Shown here piece after piece: positions 16,766 through 25,922 of a stretch of DNA of 64,000 bases (positions are counted from its first letter, which is position 1; every line of letters begins with the position of its first letter). The notes under the pieces were generated by a model. The model was not told the DNA's origin and ran no database searches. It saw only the letters and a program-made list of their open reading frames with translations. Location: NCBI GenBank assembly GCA_038322235.1, contig JBBQFQ010000010.1, forward strand, positions 52,078 through 116,077, written 5' to 3'. Position numbers and translations under genes: made by a program. The DNA is from SZAS-18 sp038322235 (GTDB taxonomy: Bacteria > Verrucomicrobiota > Verrucomicrobiia > Chthoniobacterales > SZAS-18).

Positions 16766-18340
16766 CTACTCCCCCGATGGGGGGAGCGTCGGTGACGCGC
16801 CTGGATCGATCGATTCGACGTCGCGCAGGCGACGGTCGATGGCGCGGCTGCGGAGCTGCACGGCCTCGACCTTGTTCGCGGCTTCCTGCAACTTACTGCG
16901 CACCGCTTCGATCGCGTCGCCGAATTTCCCGAACTCGTTTTTCACCTGCCCGAGGAGGTTCCAGACCTCACCGCTCCGCTGCTGAATCGCCAGCGTTCGG
17001 AATCCCATCTGCAGGCTGTTCAGGAGCGCGACGAGGGTCGTTGGCCCGGCGATGACGATCCGGAAGTCGCGTTGCATCCGCTCGACGAGACCGGGCCGCC
17101 GGAGCACTTCTGCGTAGAGGCCTTCGCTCGGGAGAAACATCAGGCCGAATTCCGTCGTGAAGGGCGGCTGCAGATATTTCCGGGAGATTTCGGCGGCCGC
17201 GAGCCGCGCGCTGTGCTCGAGTTCGACACCAGCGCGCTCGATTTCCGCGGCGTTCCCCCGATCCTGCGCTTCCTGGAGCCGGTGAAAATCCTCGACCGGA
17301 AACTTTGCGTCGATCGGCAGCCAGACCGGAAGGCTGGGCTGATTCAGCGCGTCCCCGGGGAGCTTGATCGCGAACTCGACCGTCTCGAGGGAATCCGGCC
17401 GCGGCCGCACATTGCGCTCGAACTGTCCCGCGGGCAGCATCTGCTCAAGGAGGGCGCCGAGCTGCACCTCGCCCCAGCCCCCGCGCGTCTTCACGTTCGT
17501 GAGAACCCGTTGCAGCGAGCCCACGTCACCGGCCAGCTTTTGCATCTCCCCGAGACCGCGGTGAACCTGCTCGAGTCGCTCGGAGACGACGAGAAACGAT
17601 TCGCCGAGGCGCCGCTCCAGCGTGCTCTGAAGTTTCTCGTCCACCGTGGCGCGCATCCGCTCGAGCTGCGCCGCGTTGTCCTGCTGCATCTGGCCGAGTC
17701 GGGCTTCGACTGCAGCGCGGAGCGACTCCATCTGGCGTTCGTTGTTTCCCGCGAGCGTCCCCAGACTGTGGACGAGCGTTTGCAGGGTATTTTGCTGCGC
17801 GTGACCGAGGCTCTCGCGCAGGGCCTCGCTGTCGCGTCCACCCATCTCGGCGAACGCTCGGATCTCCCCCGTCGCCGCCTCCAGATGCTGCGCCAGCCAT
17901 TCGCGGGACGCGGCGCAATCGTCGGTCGCCTCCGCGCGGCCCGCGGTGAGCTGGCCCGCGATCTCCGCTAGAAGATGCCGGCGCGTCTCCTCGTTCGCGT
18001 GCAGGAGCATGCCGGCCTGGTCGGCGATGAGACCGATCTGGCCTGCCTGCGCCGCGTGGGTTTGGGCAAGGCGGCCGAGCAGGTCCTCCGCAAGTCGCGC
18101 GAATGATCCCGCCTGTTCGGCCCGCGCGCGCTGCGCATCCTCCGCACTTTCCCGCCGCGCCCCGGCGAGTTCCTCCCGCAGCGTGCGCTCCACGCGCTCG
18201 CGCGAGTCGGCGAGCGATGGCCCGATGGCGCGCACGTCGGCCCGTCCGATCCGAACGAGGATGGCGACGAGCAGCCCGAGCGCGATGAGCATCAGCCCCG
18301 CCAGGGCGAGGCCGATGATCAGGGTGGGCGTGAGTTCCAT
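16766..18340 (-). CDS. rmuC: DNA recombination protein RmuC homolog
   Basis: A 524-residue protein with an N-terminal membrane helix (LIIGLALAGLMLIALGLLVAI), a long Ala/Gln/Glu-rich coiled coil to about residue 250, and the RmuC domain. That domain carries RGGWGEVQLGALLEQML, LPIDAKFPVEDF and MFLPSEGLYAEVLRRPGLVE, which are the family's nuclease-like (PD-(D/E)xK-related) core motifs. RmuC limits recombination at inverted repeats. The ATG at 18340 starts just before the membrane helix. It lies downstream of the RidA gene on the same strand. Confidence 0.92.
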   Translation of the reverse strand: MELTPTLIIGLALAGLMLIALGLLVAILVRIGRADVRAIGPSLADSRERVERTLREELAGARRESAEDAQRARAEQAGSFARLAEDLLGRLAQTHAAQAGQIGLIADQAGMLLHANEETRRHLLAEIAGQLTAGRAEATDDCAASREWLAQHLEAATGEIRAFAEMGGRDSEALRESLGHAQQNTLQTLVHSLGTLAGNNERQMESLRAAVEARLGQMQQDNAAQLERMRATVDEKLQSTLERRLGESFLVVSERLEQVHRGLGEMQKLAGDVGSLQRVLTNVKTRGGWGEVQLGALLEQMLPAGQFERNVRPRPDSLETVEFAIKLPGDALNQPSLPVWLPIDAKFPVEDFHRLQEAQDRGNAAEIERAGVELEHSARLAAAEISRKYLQPPFTTEFGLMFLPSEGLYAEVLRRPGLVERMQRDFRIVIAGPTTLVALLNSLQMGFRTLAIQQRSGEVWNLLGQVKNEFGKFGDAIEAVRSKLQEAANKVEAVQLRSRAIDRRLRDVESIDPGASPTLPPSGE

Positions 18341-18379
18341 GTCGCGGCAGACCATCCACTCACGCGGACCCCAGCGCGC

Positions 18380-18754
18380 TTACGCTTCCGCGATGCACTC
18401 GATCTCGACGAGGCAATCCTTGGGAAGCCGCGAGACTTCCACCGTGCTCCGTGCCGGGCGATGATCCCCGAAGAACGCGGCATACACTGCGTTCATCCGC
18501 GGGAAATCGGCAAAGTTCTTGAGGAAGACCGTCGTCTTCACGATGCGCGTCCGGTCCAGTCCCCGGGCCTTGAGGACCGCTTCGAGGTTCTCCAGCACGC
18601 GCTTCGTCTGCTCCTCGATGTAGCCGGGGACGAGCTCCATCGTGGCCGCGTCCATCGGCGTCTGTCCCGCGCAGAAGACGAAGCCACCGCTGACGATGGC
18701 CTGAGAGTATGGTCCGATGGCTTTGGGGGCGGAGTCTGAATGAAGGGTTTCCAT
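18380..18754 (-). CDS. ridA: RidA family reactive intermediate/imine deaminase
   Basis: A 124-residue protein with the RidA (YjgF/UK114) signature: APKAIGPYSQAIVSGGFVF near the N-terminus, then ILKNFADFPRMNAVYAAFFG-like spacing and ARSTVEVSRLPKDCLVEIE at the end, where the Arg binds the substrate carboxylate. It hydrolyses reactive enamines/imines made by PLP enzymes and works as a trimer. The ATG at 18754 is the family-consistent start; a start 60 bp upstream adds an unrelated basic leader. It lies 70 bp after the kinase gene. Confidence 0.92.
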   Translation of the reverse strand: METLHSDSAPKAIGPYSQAIVSGGFVFCAGQTPMDAATMELVPGYIEEQTKRVLENLEAVLKARGLDRTRIVKTTVFLKNFADFPRMNAVYAAFFGDHRPARSTVEVSRLPKDCLVEIECIAEA

Positions 18755-18824
18755 CGGCGCATCTTGATCTGCGCGAGCCGATCGGCAAACGCATTCCCCA
18801 TTTTCCCGTCGCAAATCCCGGGCG

Positions 18825-21440
18825 TCAGCGCTTCGCCGGCGCGGTCTCGGGGGCGGGCTTTTCCAGCGGCGGTGCCGCGGTCGTGGCCCGGCTCCGGCTC
18901 TGTACGCGGATCAGGACGATGAGCGCAAGAACGCCAAGGACGAGGACGAAGGCGAGGAGTTCTAAGCGCCGTCGGCGCGCGCGTTCGAGCGAATCGTGAA
19001 TCGTCGAACGGACTCCTCGGGCCCTCGGGGCTGCGCCTTCGCGCGAGACCATGATGGTCGTCGCGCCGAAGTCGCGCGTGCTTCGGTCGAGGGCCTCGGC
19101 GGAGCGCCAGAACTGCGCCCGCGTGTGGGCGTCGCCGAGGTGCAACTCTGCTAGCATTTGCTGGAAGCGCGGTGCCTCCCGGAGCGGATCCCACATTGAA
19201 TCGTACAGCAGGGCGTCATGAGTGATGTACGGAAGGAAGCGGTGATCCAGCAGAGCGAGCGCTTCCTCGTTATGCCCGAGCACCGCCGCGCAGCGGCAGC
19301 GGGCGAGCACGCTGGCCGCGGGAATCTCCGCGGCGATTCCTTCCGCTTCCCCGCGCCGGCCCGCCGCCAGCAGGGCGCGCAGCGCAGTGTGGTAGTATCC
19401 GGTCCGAGGTTGCCGCAGGATAGAGCGTGCCTCCTCGAGGATTTCTCCGCTCCGTCCGAGCAGCGTGAAGGCCCAAATGCGCCACGTCTGCAGTTGCACA
19501 TCCTCGGGCGTGATCGCGAGCCCGCGCTGCGCCAGCACGAGCGCTTCCGTGGGTCGGCCGGCGAGCAGCAGCAGGAGCGCACGATTGTCGAGGATCCGGG
19601 GGGCCAGCGGATCGAGCACCGTCGCGGCGGTAACATGCTCGAGGGCTTCCTCGATGCGGCCATCACCCGTCAGCGCCCGCGCGAGCCACTGGTAGGCGGG
19701 AGCGTAGTTGGGGTTCAGCGTCACGGCTCGGCGGTAGCACGTGATCGAGGCGGAGCGTTCGCCGAGGAAACGATGCGCGAGGCCGAGACTCGCGTGGGCC
19801 TCGGCGAGGTCAGGCTCGAGACGGATGGCCTCGCGGGCCCTTTCCATCGCGCCGAGAACGACGGGCTCGAAGGCGGAGGCTGGCTCGTTCCCGATGATGG
19901 CCAGATCCACGCGCGCCAGCGGCACATCGGCCAAAGCGACGAGCGCGCGGGCGAAGCGCGGATCCAGCGCGAGCGCCCGCTGGAGACACTGCTCGGCGTG
20001 ATCGAGCGAGACCGGCGTCCGCTGGCGCCAGGCGTTCCGCGCCTCGAGGTAGAGCCGGTAGGCCTCCGGATCCGGCAGGATCGCGTCTCCGCGCGACGTC
20101 AGCTTCAGTTCGAGCACTCGTGCCACCGCGCGGGCGATCTCGTCCTGCACCGCAAAGACGTCGTGCACCTCCCGTTCGTACGCCTCGGTCCAGATCTGAA
20201 AGCCGTCGCTCGCGCTGGCGAGCTGGGCGGTGATCCGGACGCGCCGACCAGCAAAGCGCACGGAACCGTCGAGCACGTAGGCAACGCCGAGCCGTCGGGC
20301 GATCTCGGGGACCGCCAGCGAGCTGCCGCGGAAGCTGAAGGCGGAAGTCCGCGAGACGACCCGAACGGCCGGGAGGCTCGCGAGGACGTTCAGCAATTCC
20401 TCGCTCAGCCCGTCCGCAAAGTAGGAGTGGTCCTGCTCGCCTCCGAGCACGGTGAACGGCAGAACCGCGAGTGATTTTGGGTTCCCCGTTCCGAGCGTCG
20501 CGGGAGCAGCCTCGGTCGCCGCTTGGGCGGAGGGAGAAACGTTCGGCCGTCCATTTTTAGCCGCATCCTCGAGCTGATGCGCCACGGCGGACGCACTGGC
20601 GGGCCGGTCGGCGGGTGACTTCGCCAGGAGTTGGACCACGAGCGCCCGAACCACCGGCGGCTGGGCGGCGAGCTGCGGAAGGGGGACGGGACGGGAGACG
20701 TGCTGGCTGAGCAGTTCGTGGTGCGATTTCGCCAGAAATGGAGGCTGGCCGGTCAGCATTTCCCAGAGAATGCAGCCGAGCGAGTACAGGTCGGCGCGGC
20801 CATCGAGATCGGTGCGTTCCAAGCATTGCTCCGGACTGGCGTACATCACCGTCCCGCGGAATCCGGCCAGTCCTCCGTCCGCGGCGTCGGCGCCGGACTC
20901 GCCCAGAAACGCGTGGGCGAGCCCGAAGTCGATGACCTTCACCTGCCAGGAATCCGACTGGAGTGCCGGGTCGGCTCCGGAAGAACGGGCTGGCACGAGC
21001 ATGAGGTTCGCGGGTTTCAGGTCCCGGTGCACGATTCCCTGCCGGTGGATCGCCTCCAGTCCGTGCGCGACCTGCGCGGCGAGATCGAGCGCGAGCGCGG
21101 CCGGCAGCCGCCGCCGTTCCCGGTGGAACGCCTCGAGCGTGACTCCGTCGACAAACTCCATCGCGTAAAAAAATTTTCCGGGCGTATCATCGAGCGCGAG
21201 CACGCTGGCCACGTTCGTGTGGCGCACCTTCGCCGCGGCCCTGGCCTCGCGGAGGAAACGGCTTTGCACCGCGGGATCGTTCAAGCGCGCGGGCGAGATG
21301 ACCTTGAGCGCCACGGACAGCTGCAGCCGTTCGTCGAACGCTTTGTACGTGATGCCCATCGCCCCCGAGCCGAGGCGCCACGGTTCGCCGTTGGCATCCG
21401 CAAACACTCGGTAGTGAGAGAAATAGAGCGGCTTCGGCAT
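18825..21440 (-). CDS. Membrane-anchored Ser/Thr protein kinase with TolB-like and TPR regions
   Basis: An 871-residue protein. Residues ~22-280 form a Hanks-type kinase: Gly loop GSGAMGITYKAF, Lys46 in ALKVI, catalytic HRDLKPANLM, DFGLAHAF and the ASPEQC activation segment. About 310-450 is a TolB/FlgO-like region (AVLPF, FADGLSEELLNVLA, DGSVRFAGRRVRITAQL), as found with kinases and adenylate cyclases. About 455-760 contains TPR-like repeats. A single membrane helix lies near the C-terminus (ELLAFVLVLGVLALIVLI), leaving a short tail outside, so nearly everything is cytoplasmic. The start (ATG 21440) precedes an HYRVFADANGEPW segment that recurs in the two other kinases of this window. It is separated from recG by 98 bp. 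Confidence 0.9.
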   Translation of the reverse strand: MPKPLYFSHYRVFADANGEPWRLGSGAMGITYKAFDERLQLSVALKVISPARLNDPAVQSRFLREARAAAKVRHTNVASVLALDDTPGKFFYAMEFVDGVTLEAFHRERRRLPAALALDLAAQVAHGLEAIHRQGIVHRDLKPANLMLVPARSSGADPALQSDSWQVKVIDFGLAHAFLGESGADAADGGLAGFRGTVMYASPEQCLERTDLDGRADLYSLGCILWEMLTGQPPFLAKSHHELLSQHVSRPVPLPQLAAQPPVVRALVVQLLAKSPADRPASASAVAHQLEDAAKNGRPNVSPSAQAATEAAPATLGTGNPKSLAVLPFTVLGGEQDHSYFADGLSEELLNVLASLPAVRVVSRTSAFSFRGSSLAVPEIARRLGVAYVLDGSVRFAGRRVRITAQLASASDGFQIWTEAYEREVHDVFAVQDEIARAVARVLELKLTSRGDAILPDPEAYRLYLEARNAWRQRTPVSLDHAEQCLQRALALDPRFARALVALADVPLARVDLAIIGNEPASAFEPVVLGAMERAREAIRLEPDLAEAHASLGLAHRFLGERSASITCYRRAVTLNPNYAPAYQWLARALTGDGRIEEALEHVTAATVLDPLAPRILDNRALLLLLAGRPTEALVLAQRGLAITPEDVQLQTWRIWAFTLLGRSGEILEEARSILRQPRTGYYHTALRALLAAGRRGEAEGIAAEIPAASVLARCRCAAVLGHNEEALALLDHRFLPYITHDALLYDSMWDPLREAPRFQQMLAELHLGDAHTRAQFWRSAEALDRSTRDFGATTIMVSREGAAPRARGVRSTIHDSLERARRRRLELLAFVLVLGVLALIVLIRVQSRSRATTAAPPLEKPAPETAPAKR

Positions 21441-21538
21441 GCACCCTCCGGGCTGCATCCTGACATAGCATCAAGCTTCGGGTCCGGAAGCCGATTTCCG
21501 GTTGATCCCGATTCCGTCGCCCCGCGCGCGCCGGGTGG

Positions 21539-23635
21539 TCAGTTCGCCACGAGCGGCCGCCGCATTTGCTCGAGCCAGGCCCGCAGCGGCACGTTCGGGC
21601 GGGTGGAGAGCGCCGGATCCCGGCTCAAGATCTCCTGCGCGGCCCTCCGCATCTCAAACATGATCCCGGCATCCGCGAGGAGGTCGCCGAGCCGGAGCGG
21701 CGGCAGCCCGCTCTGCGAGGTCCCGAGCATATCGCCTGCTCCCCGGACCCGCAGGTCGGCCTCGGCGACGACGAAGCCGTCATCGGTCTCCTCCAGGATT
21801 TGCAGGCGGGAGGCCGCCTCCGTCGACTTCGGGTCCACGAGCAGCACGCAATAGGATTTGTGCGCCCCGCGACCCACCCGGCCGCGGAGCTGATGCAGCT
21901 GCGCGAGGCCAAAACGCTCGGCATTCTCCACCAGCATGACGGTTGCGTTTGGCACGTCCACGCCCACCTCGATGACCGTGGTGCTGACGAGCGCGCGGGT
22001 GTCGCCCGCCCGGAAGCGCGCCATCACCGCGTCCTTCTCCGCGGCGCTCATCCGGCCGTGCAGGAGTTCGACGGCATGCGGCGCGAGCGCTTCCTGCCAG
22101 TGCGTCAGTTGCGTCGCCGCGGATTTCGCGGCGAGCTTTTCGGACTCGTCGATTATCGCGTGGACCAAATACGCCTGCCGCCCCGCCGTGAGCTGATCGA
22201 GGATGAATTTCGCCGCGTCCCCCCGCTTCGCCGCGGAGCGCACGCCGGTAATGATCTTTCCCCGGCCCGGCGGGCGTTCGTCGAGGATGCTGACATCCAA
22301 GTCGCCGTAGAGGGTGATGGCGAGCGTGCGGGGAATGGGCGTTGCGCTCATCACCAGTACATCGGGCAGGGTGCGGTCCCGGTGGGCGGCCGTGAGCCGC
22401 GTCCGCTGCAGGACGCCGAATTTGTGCTGCTCGTCGATGACCGCGAGGCCGAGCCGCTCGAGCGCAGCCTGGCCCGCTTCATAGAGGAGAGCGTGCGTGC
22501 CGACGACGAGCGGGGGGTAAGCGCTGGTCGCCTGGGCCGGCGCGAAGAGCGTCGGTGATTCGTCGACTCCGCCCTCAGTGCGCGCGCCGGTGCGAAGTTC
22601 GACCCGCACGCCGAGCGGCCCCAGCGCCGCCGTGAAATTTCGCCAGTGCTGCTCGGCCAGGATCTGCGTGGGCGCCATGAGCGCCGCGCCGTGACCCGAC
22701 TCAATGCACAGCAGCATCGCCGCCAGCGCGACGAGCGTCTTCCCGCTGCCCACATCACCTTGGAGCAGCCGGCTCATCGGTCGAGCCGAGGCGAGATCAG
22801 TCCGGATTTCGGCGATCGCCCGCGTCTGCGCTCCGGTGGGCGAGTAGGGCAGCGAAGCCAGATAGCGCGCGAGCAATTGTCCATCGCCGCAATGCCGCGC
22901 GCCGGGTTGCTCCACGACTTCCGCGCGTCGGACCGCGACGGCGAGCTGGAGCCCGAAAAACTCCTCGCGCACGAGGTGCGTCCGCGCCGCGGCGAGCGCG
23001 CTCTCATCGGCCGGGAAATGGATCGCGGCGAGCGCGGCCGCCCGCGAAGACGGATCGACCGCTGCCGGCAGCCGTCGCGGAATCGACGCCGGATCGACCG
23101 CCGCCAGCGCGCGGAAAATCACGCCGCGCAGGACGCGCGCGGAAACGCCTTCCCCGGCGGGATGGATCGGCACGATGCGCCGGGTGTGCACTGGGGTCTC
23201 GTCGTCCTCCTCCTCGACCAGTTCGTAGTCGGGATGATCGATCACGATTTGTTTGCCCCGGCGTTTCGGCTTTCCGTAGAGCACGGCGATCTGCTCGACG
23301 GGAAACTGCCGGTGCAGGTACGGGATGTTGAACCAGCGCGCGACGAGCGGCGAGCTCAGGGCCGGGGCATCCGGCTCGCGAAGCGTCACCTCGACGATCG
23401 AGCGCCGTCCTGGCAGGCGCTTCAGGGTCGCCTTCTCCACGATGCCGCAAACGCAGACGGGCTCGTCACTTTCCTCGGTGGGGAAGCGCGGGAACTGGCG
23501 GCGGTCCTCGTGCCGATGCGGGAATCGCTCCAGCAGATCCCCGATCGTTTCCAGCCCCAGTTTCGCGAGCAGTTTCACCCGCGTGGGTCCCACGCCTTCG
23601 AGGGCGGAGAGCGGAGAGTCGAACGGCAGCGCCAC
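21539..23635 (-). CDS. recG: ATP-dependent DNA helicase RecG
   Basis: A 698-residue superfamily 2 helicase that remodels stalled forks and Holliday junctions. The N-terminal wedge/OB region (~1-240) contains GVGPTRVKLLAKLGL. The helicase core has Walker A GDVGSGKT, motif II DEQHKFGV (DEQH box typical of RecG), motif III VMSATPIPRTLA and motif VI QLRGRVGRG. Length matches the family. It ends 12 bp upstream of the recG-proximal edge of recJ on the same strand, and the two are probably co-transcribed (recJ first). Confidence 0.97.
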   Translation of the reverse strand: MALPFDSPLSALEGVGPTRVKLLAKLGLETIGDLLERFPHRHEDRRQFPRFPTEESDEPVCVCGIVEKATLKRLPGRRSIVEVTLREPDAPALSSPLVARWFNIPYLHRQFPVEQIAVLYGKPKRRGKQIVIDHPDYELVEEEDDETPVHTRRIVPIHPAGEGVSARVLRGVIFRALAAVDPASIPRRLPAAVDPSSRAAALAAIHFPADESALAAARTHLVREEFFGLQLAVAVRRAEVVEQPGARHCGDGQLLARYLASLPYSPTGAQTRAIAEIRTDLASARPMSRLLQGDVGSGKTLVALAAMLLCIESGHGAALMAPTQILAEQHWRNFTAALGPLGVRVELRTGARTEGGVDESPTLFAPAQATSAYPPLVVGTHALLYEAGQAALERLGLAVIDEQHKFGVLQRTRLTAAHRDRTLPDVLVMSATPIPRTLAITLYGDLDVSILDERPPGRGKIITGVRSAAKRGDAAKFILDQLTAGRQAYLVHAIIDESEKLAAKSAATQLTHWQEALAPHAVELLHGRMSAAEKDAVMARFRAGDTRALVSTTVIEVGVDVPNATVMLVENAERFGLAQLHQLRGRVGRGAHKSYCVLLVDPKSTEAASRLQILEETDDGFVVAEADLRVRGAGDMLGTSQSGLPPLRLGDLLADAGIMFEMRRAAQEILSRDPALSTRPNVPLRAWLEQMRRPLVAN

Positions 23636-23647
23636 AGGCAGGACGGC

Positions 23648-25360
23648 TTACGCGGCGCTCCGCAGCGCTTCGATTTGCAACTGCCAGGTAATCTCGCCGT
23701 TCCACTCGTTTGGCTCGACGCGAAAGGCGATGTCCCACGGCGCGGGCGGCAGCGGCAACGGCGCGTTGAACCAGACGGCTTTCGCCGTCCCTCCGTTCCG
23801 GTCGCCCCTTTGCTCCAGGAGGAGGCGGAGATGCTTTTCCTTCATCGTGCGGACCGGTCCGTTCGGCGTCACGCCGCGGGCGAAGAAGAGTGGCTGCGGA
23901 TTGCCCATGCCGAAGGGTTGCAACCGGTCGAGAGCGGCGCCGAATTCAGGACCGACCGCACCGAGCCGGATCTCGCCATCGAGCCGAAGCGAAGGCTCGA
24001 GTTGTTCGTTGCTCAGAAGTCCCCGGGCCACCCGCTGGAAGGCCGCGCGAAATTCCGGGAAGCGATCCTCGCGAATCGTCAGCCCGGCAGCCATGTCGTG
24101 ACCGCCGTATTTCTCGAGCAAATCGCCGCATTCGCGCAGCGCCCCCACGAGGCTCAAACCTTCGATGCTTCGGCCGCTTCCCTTGCCGATTCCGTGCTCG
24201 TCGAAACCGATGACGAAGGTCGGACGGTGATGCGTGCGCAGCAGCCGGGACGCGACGATTCCCACGACTCCCGGATGCCAGCCGCGCGCGCCGACGACGA
24301 TCGCCGCTTCGCCCAGGGCGGTGCTCTCCAGGAGTTGTTGCTCCGCCTCCACCACCGTCTGACGTTCGACCGTCTGGCGCTCCGCATTCTGCGCCTGCAG
24401 CTCGGTCGCGAGGACGTCCGCGCGGTGGCGATCACGGGTCTGGAGCAATTCAAGGGCGGCGCGCGCCGTCCCGAGCCGGCCCGCCGCATTCAGGCGCGGG
24501 CCGAGGCGGAAGCCCACGTCGGAAGGACGCAGCGCGCCGCCATTCAATCCCGCCACCGCGCGCAGCGCGACGAGGCCGGGGCGGAGCGACTTGGCCAGCT
24601 CTACGAGTCCGCGCCGCACGAGAATGCGGTTTTCACCCGTCAGCGGCACGAGATCGGCCACGGTCCCGAGGGCGACGAGATCGAGCGAGGTTTTCAGATC
24701 CCAGCCTGGGCGTGGACGCGCCTGGAGGAGCGCGTGACAAACCTTGAAGACGACGCCCACGCTGCAGAGACATTGCAGCGCCGGATCGCCGCCGGCCTTG
24801 GGATTCACCAGGATACAGGCAGGGAGCGTCTCGGCCGGTTCATGGTGATCGAGCACGATGACATCTACCCCGCGGTCGCGGAGCCCCGCGATTTCCTTCG
24901 TGGAGCTGGTGCCGCAATCCACCGCGATGAGCAACTCCGGGGAGTGCTCCTCGAGGCAGCGCGCGATCCCTTCCGGACTCAAGCCATAGCCTTCGTCCAT
25001 GCGGCTCGGCAGGAAGCACGGAGCGGTGATGCCGTAGTGCGCGAGGCCCTCCGCGAGCAGGGCGAGGGACGTCACACCGTCCACGTCATAGTCTCCGTAG
25101 AGCACCACGCGCAGGCCGGCGTCAGCGGCCGCGAGGATGCGCGTGACAGCCTCGCGGATATTGCGCAGCTCGCCGGGATCGCCGAGCCGCTTCAGTTGAG
25201 GCGTGAGAAACGGGTCCGCGGCCTCGGCGGATGCGACGCCCCGACGCGTCAGGATCTGGGCGAGCACGACCGGCAGCTCGAATTCGGCCGCCAGAACTTC
25301 GGCGGAGCGCTGGAGGCTGGCGTTGGCCGGGGGCAGCGTCCAGCGCAGCGGGGAAGACAT
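23648..25360 (-). CDS. recJ: Single-stranded-DNA-specific exonuclease RecJ
   Basis: A 570-residue DHH-family 5'-3' exonuclease. Motifs: VVLYGDYDVDGVTSLALL (metal-binding DYDVDG), CGTSSTKE, VLDHHEP (DHH), and LGPRLNAAGRLGTA of the DHHA1 region. The C-terminal OB-like part (~455-570) has PFGMGNPQPLFF. The ATG at 25360 (MSSPLRWTLPPANAS) is chosen; the frame continues 90 codons upstream, antisense to the cytochrome gene. It forms a recombination/repair pair with recG. Confidence 0.96.
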   Translation of the reverse strand: MSSPLRWTLPPANASLQRSAEVLAAEFELPVVLAQILTRRGVASAEAADPFLTPQLKRLGDPGELRNIREAVTRILAAADAGLRVVLYGDYDVDGVTSLALLAEGLAHYGITAPCFLPSRMDEGYGLSPEGIARCLEEHSPELLIAVDCGTSSTKEIAGLRDRGVDVIVLDHHEPAETLPACILVNPKAGGDPALQCLCSVGVVFKVCHALLQARPRPGWDLKTSLDLVALGTVADLVPLTGENRILVRRGLVELAKSLRPGLVALRAVAGLNGGALRPSDVGFRLGPRLNAAGRLGTARAALELLQTRDRHRADVLATELQAQNAERQTVERQTVVEAEQQLLESTALGEAAIVVGARGWHPGVVGIVASRLLRTHHRPTFVIGFDEHGIGKGSGRSIEGLSLVGALRECGDLLEKYGGHDMAAGLTIREDRFPEFRAAFQRVARGLLSNEQLEPSLRLDGEIRLGAVGPEFGAALDRLQPFGMGNPQPLFFARGVTPNGPVRTMKEKHLRLLLEQRGDRNGGTAKAVWFNAPLPLPPAPWDIAFRVEPNEWNGEITWQLQIEALRSAA

Positions 25361-25456
25361 CCGCGGAGGAAAGCGGCGATGACCGGAAAATGCAATGTCG
25401 GCCGCCGTTCCGCGGATTCTCGTTGCCGGGAACGGCATCCTTGTCACGATCCCGCC

Positions 25457-25891
25457 ATGCTGCGCCGTCCCGCTCTTTGTCTCGCCGCCGCGCTCTCCCT
25501 CGGGGTGGCCGGTTGCTCGCGTTCCCCGTCTCCCGCCGCGAAACCCGCTCCGCCCGTCGCGAGTCTGGACGTGACGGCGCAGATCATGAAGGGCGAGCAG
25601 GTCTACGCGAACAATTGCGCGCTGTGTCACGATGACGGCAAGGCGACCAGCGTGATGCCCGCGCTCGCGGGATCACCGGTGGTCGGACATCCGCCCATCG
25701 CCCTCATCAATGTCATCCTGCGCGGCCAGCGCGGCATCAGCGTCTCGGACGGCCGCAAACTGAACGGCATCATGCCCGGGCTGCCGCAGCTGCAGGACGA
25801 GGAGATCGCCGCCGTAGCCGCCTTCGTCCGGAAAAAATTCGGCGGCGTGGAAGAGGGCGTGTCGGCGGCCGAAGTCGCGAAGGCGCGGTGA
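25457..25891 (+). CDS. Cytochrome c lipoprotein
   Basis: A 144-residue protein with a lipoprotein signal (ALSLGVAGC, lipid-modified Cys near residue 20), a Pro/Ala spacer, and a monoheme cytochrome c domain. The heme site CALCH is at residues 54-58, and the later MPGLPQL segment provides the probable Met ligand near residue 105. It is therefore a periplasm-facing, membrane-tethered electron carrier, similar to c-type subunits found with terminal oxidases or dehydrogenases. None of those partners is nearby. The gene is divergent from recJ and ends 31 bp before the hybrid kinase. Confidence 0.85.
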   Translation: MLRRPALCLAAALSLGVAGCSRSPSPAAKPAPPVASLDVTAQIMKGEQVYANNCALCHDDGKATSVMPALAGSPVVGHPPIALINVILRGQRGISVSDGRKLNGIMPGLPQLQDEEIAAVAAFVRKKFGGVEEGVSAAEVAKAR

Positions 25892-25922
25892 GGCGGAGAG
25901 TCGGCCAGGTTCCTCTGGCCGA

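Noticed and set aside
22646..25891. A 1081-codon plus-strand open frame opposite recG and recJ
   Set aside because: It is the antisense shadow of two well-supported genes in high-GC DNA; only its last 145 codons (25457-25891) are real and encode the cytochrome c.
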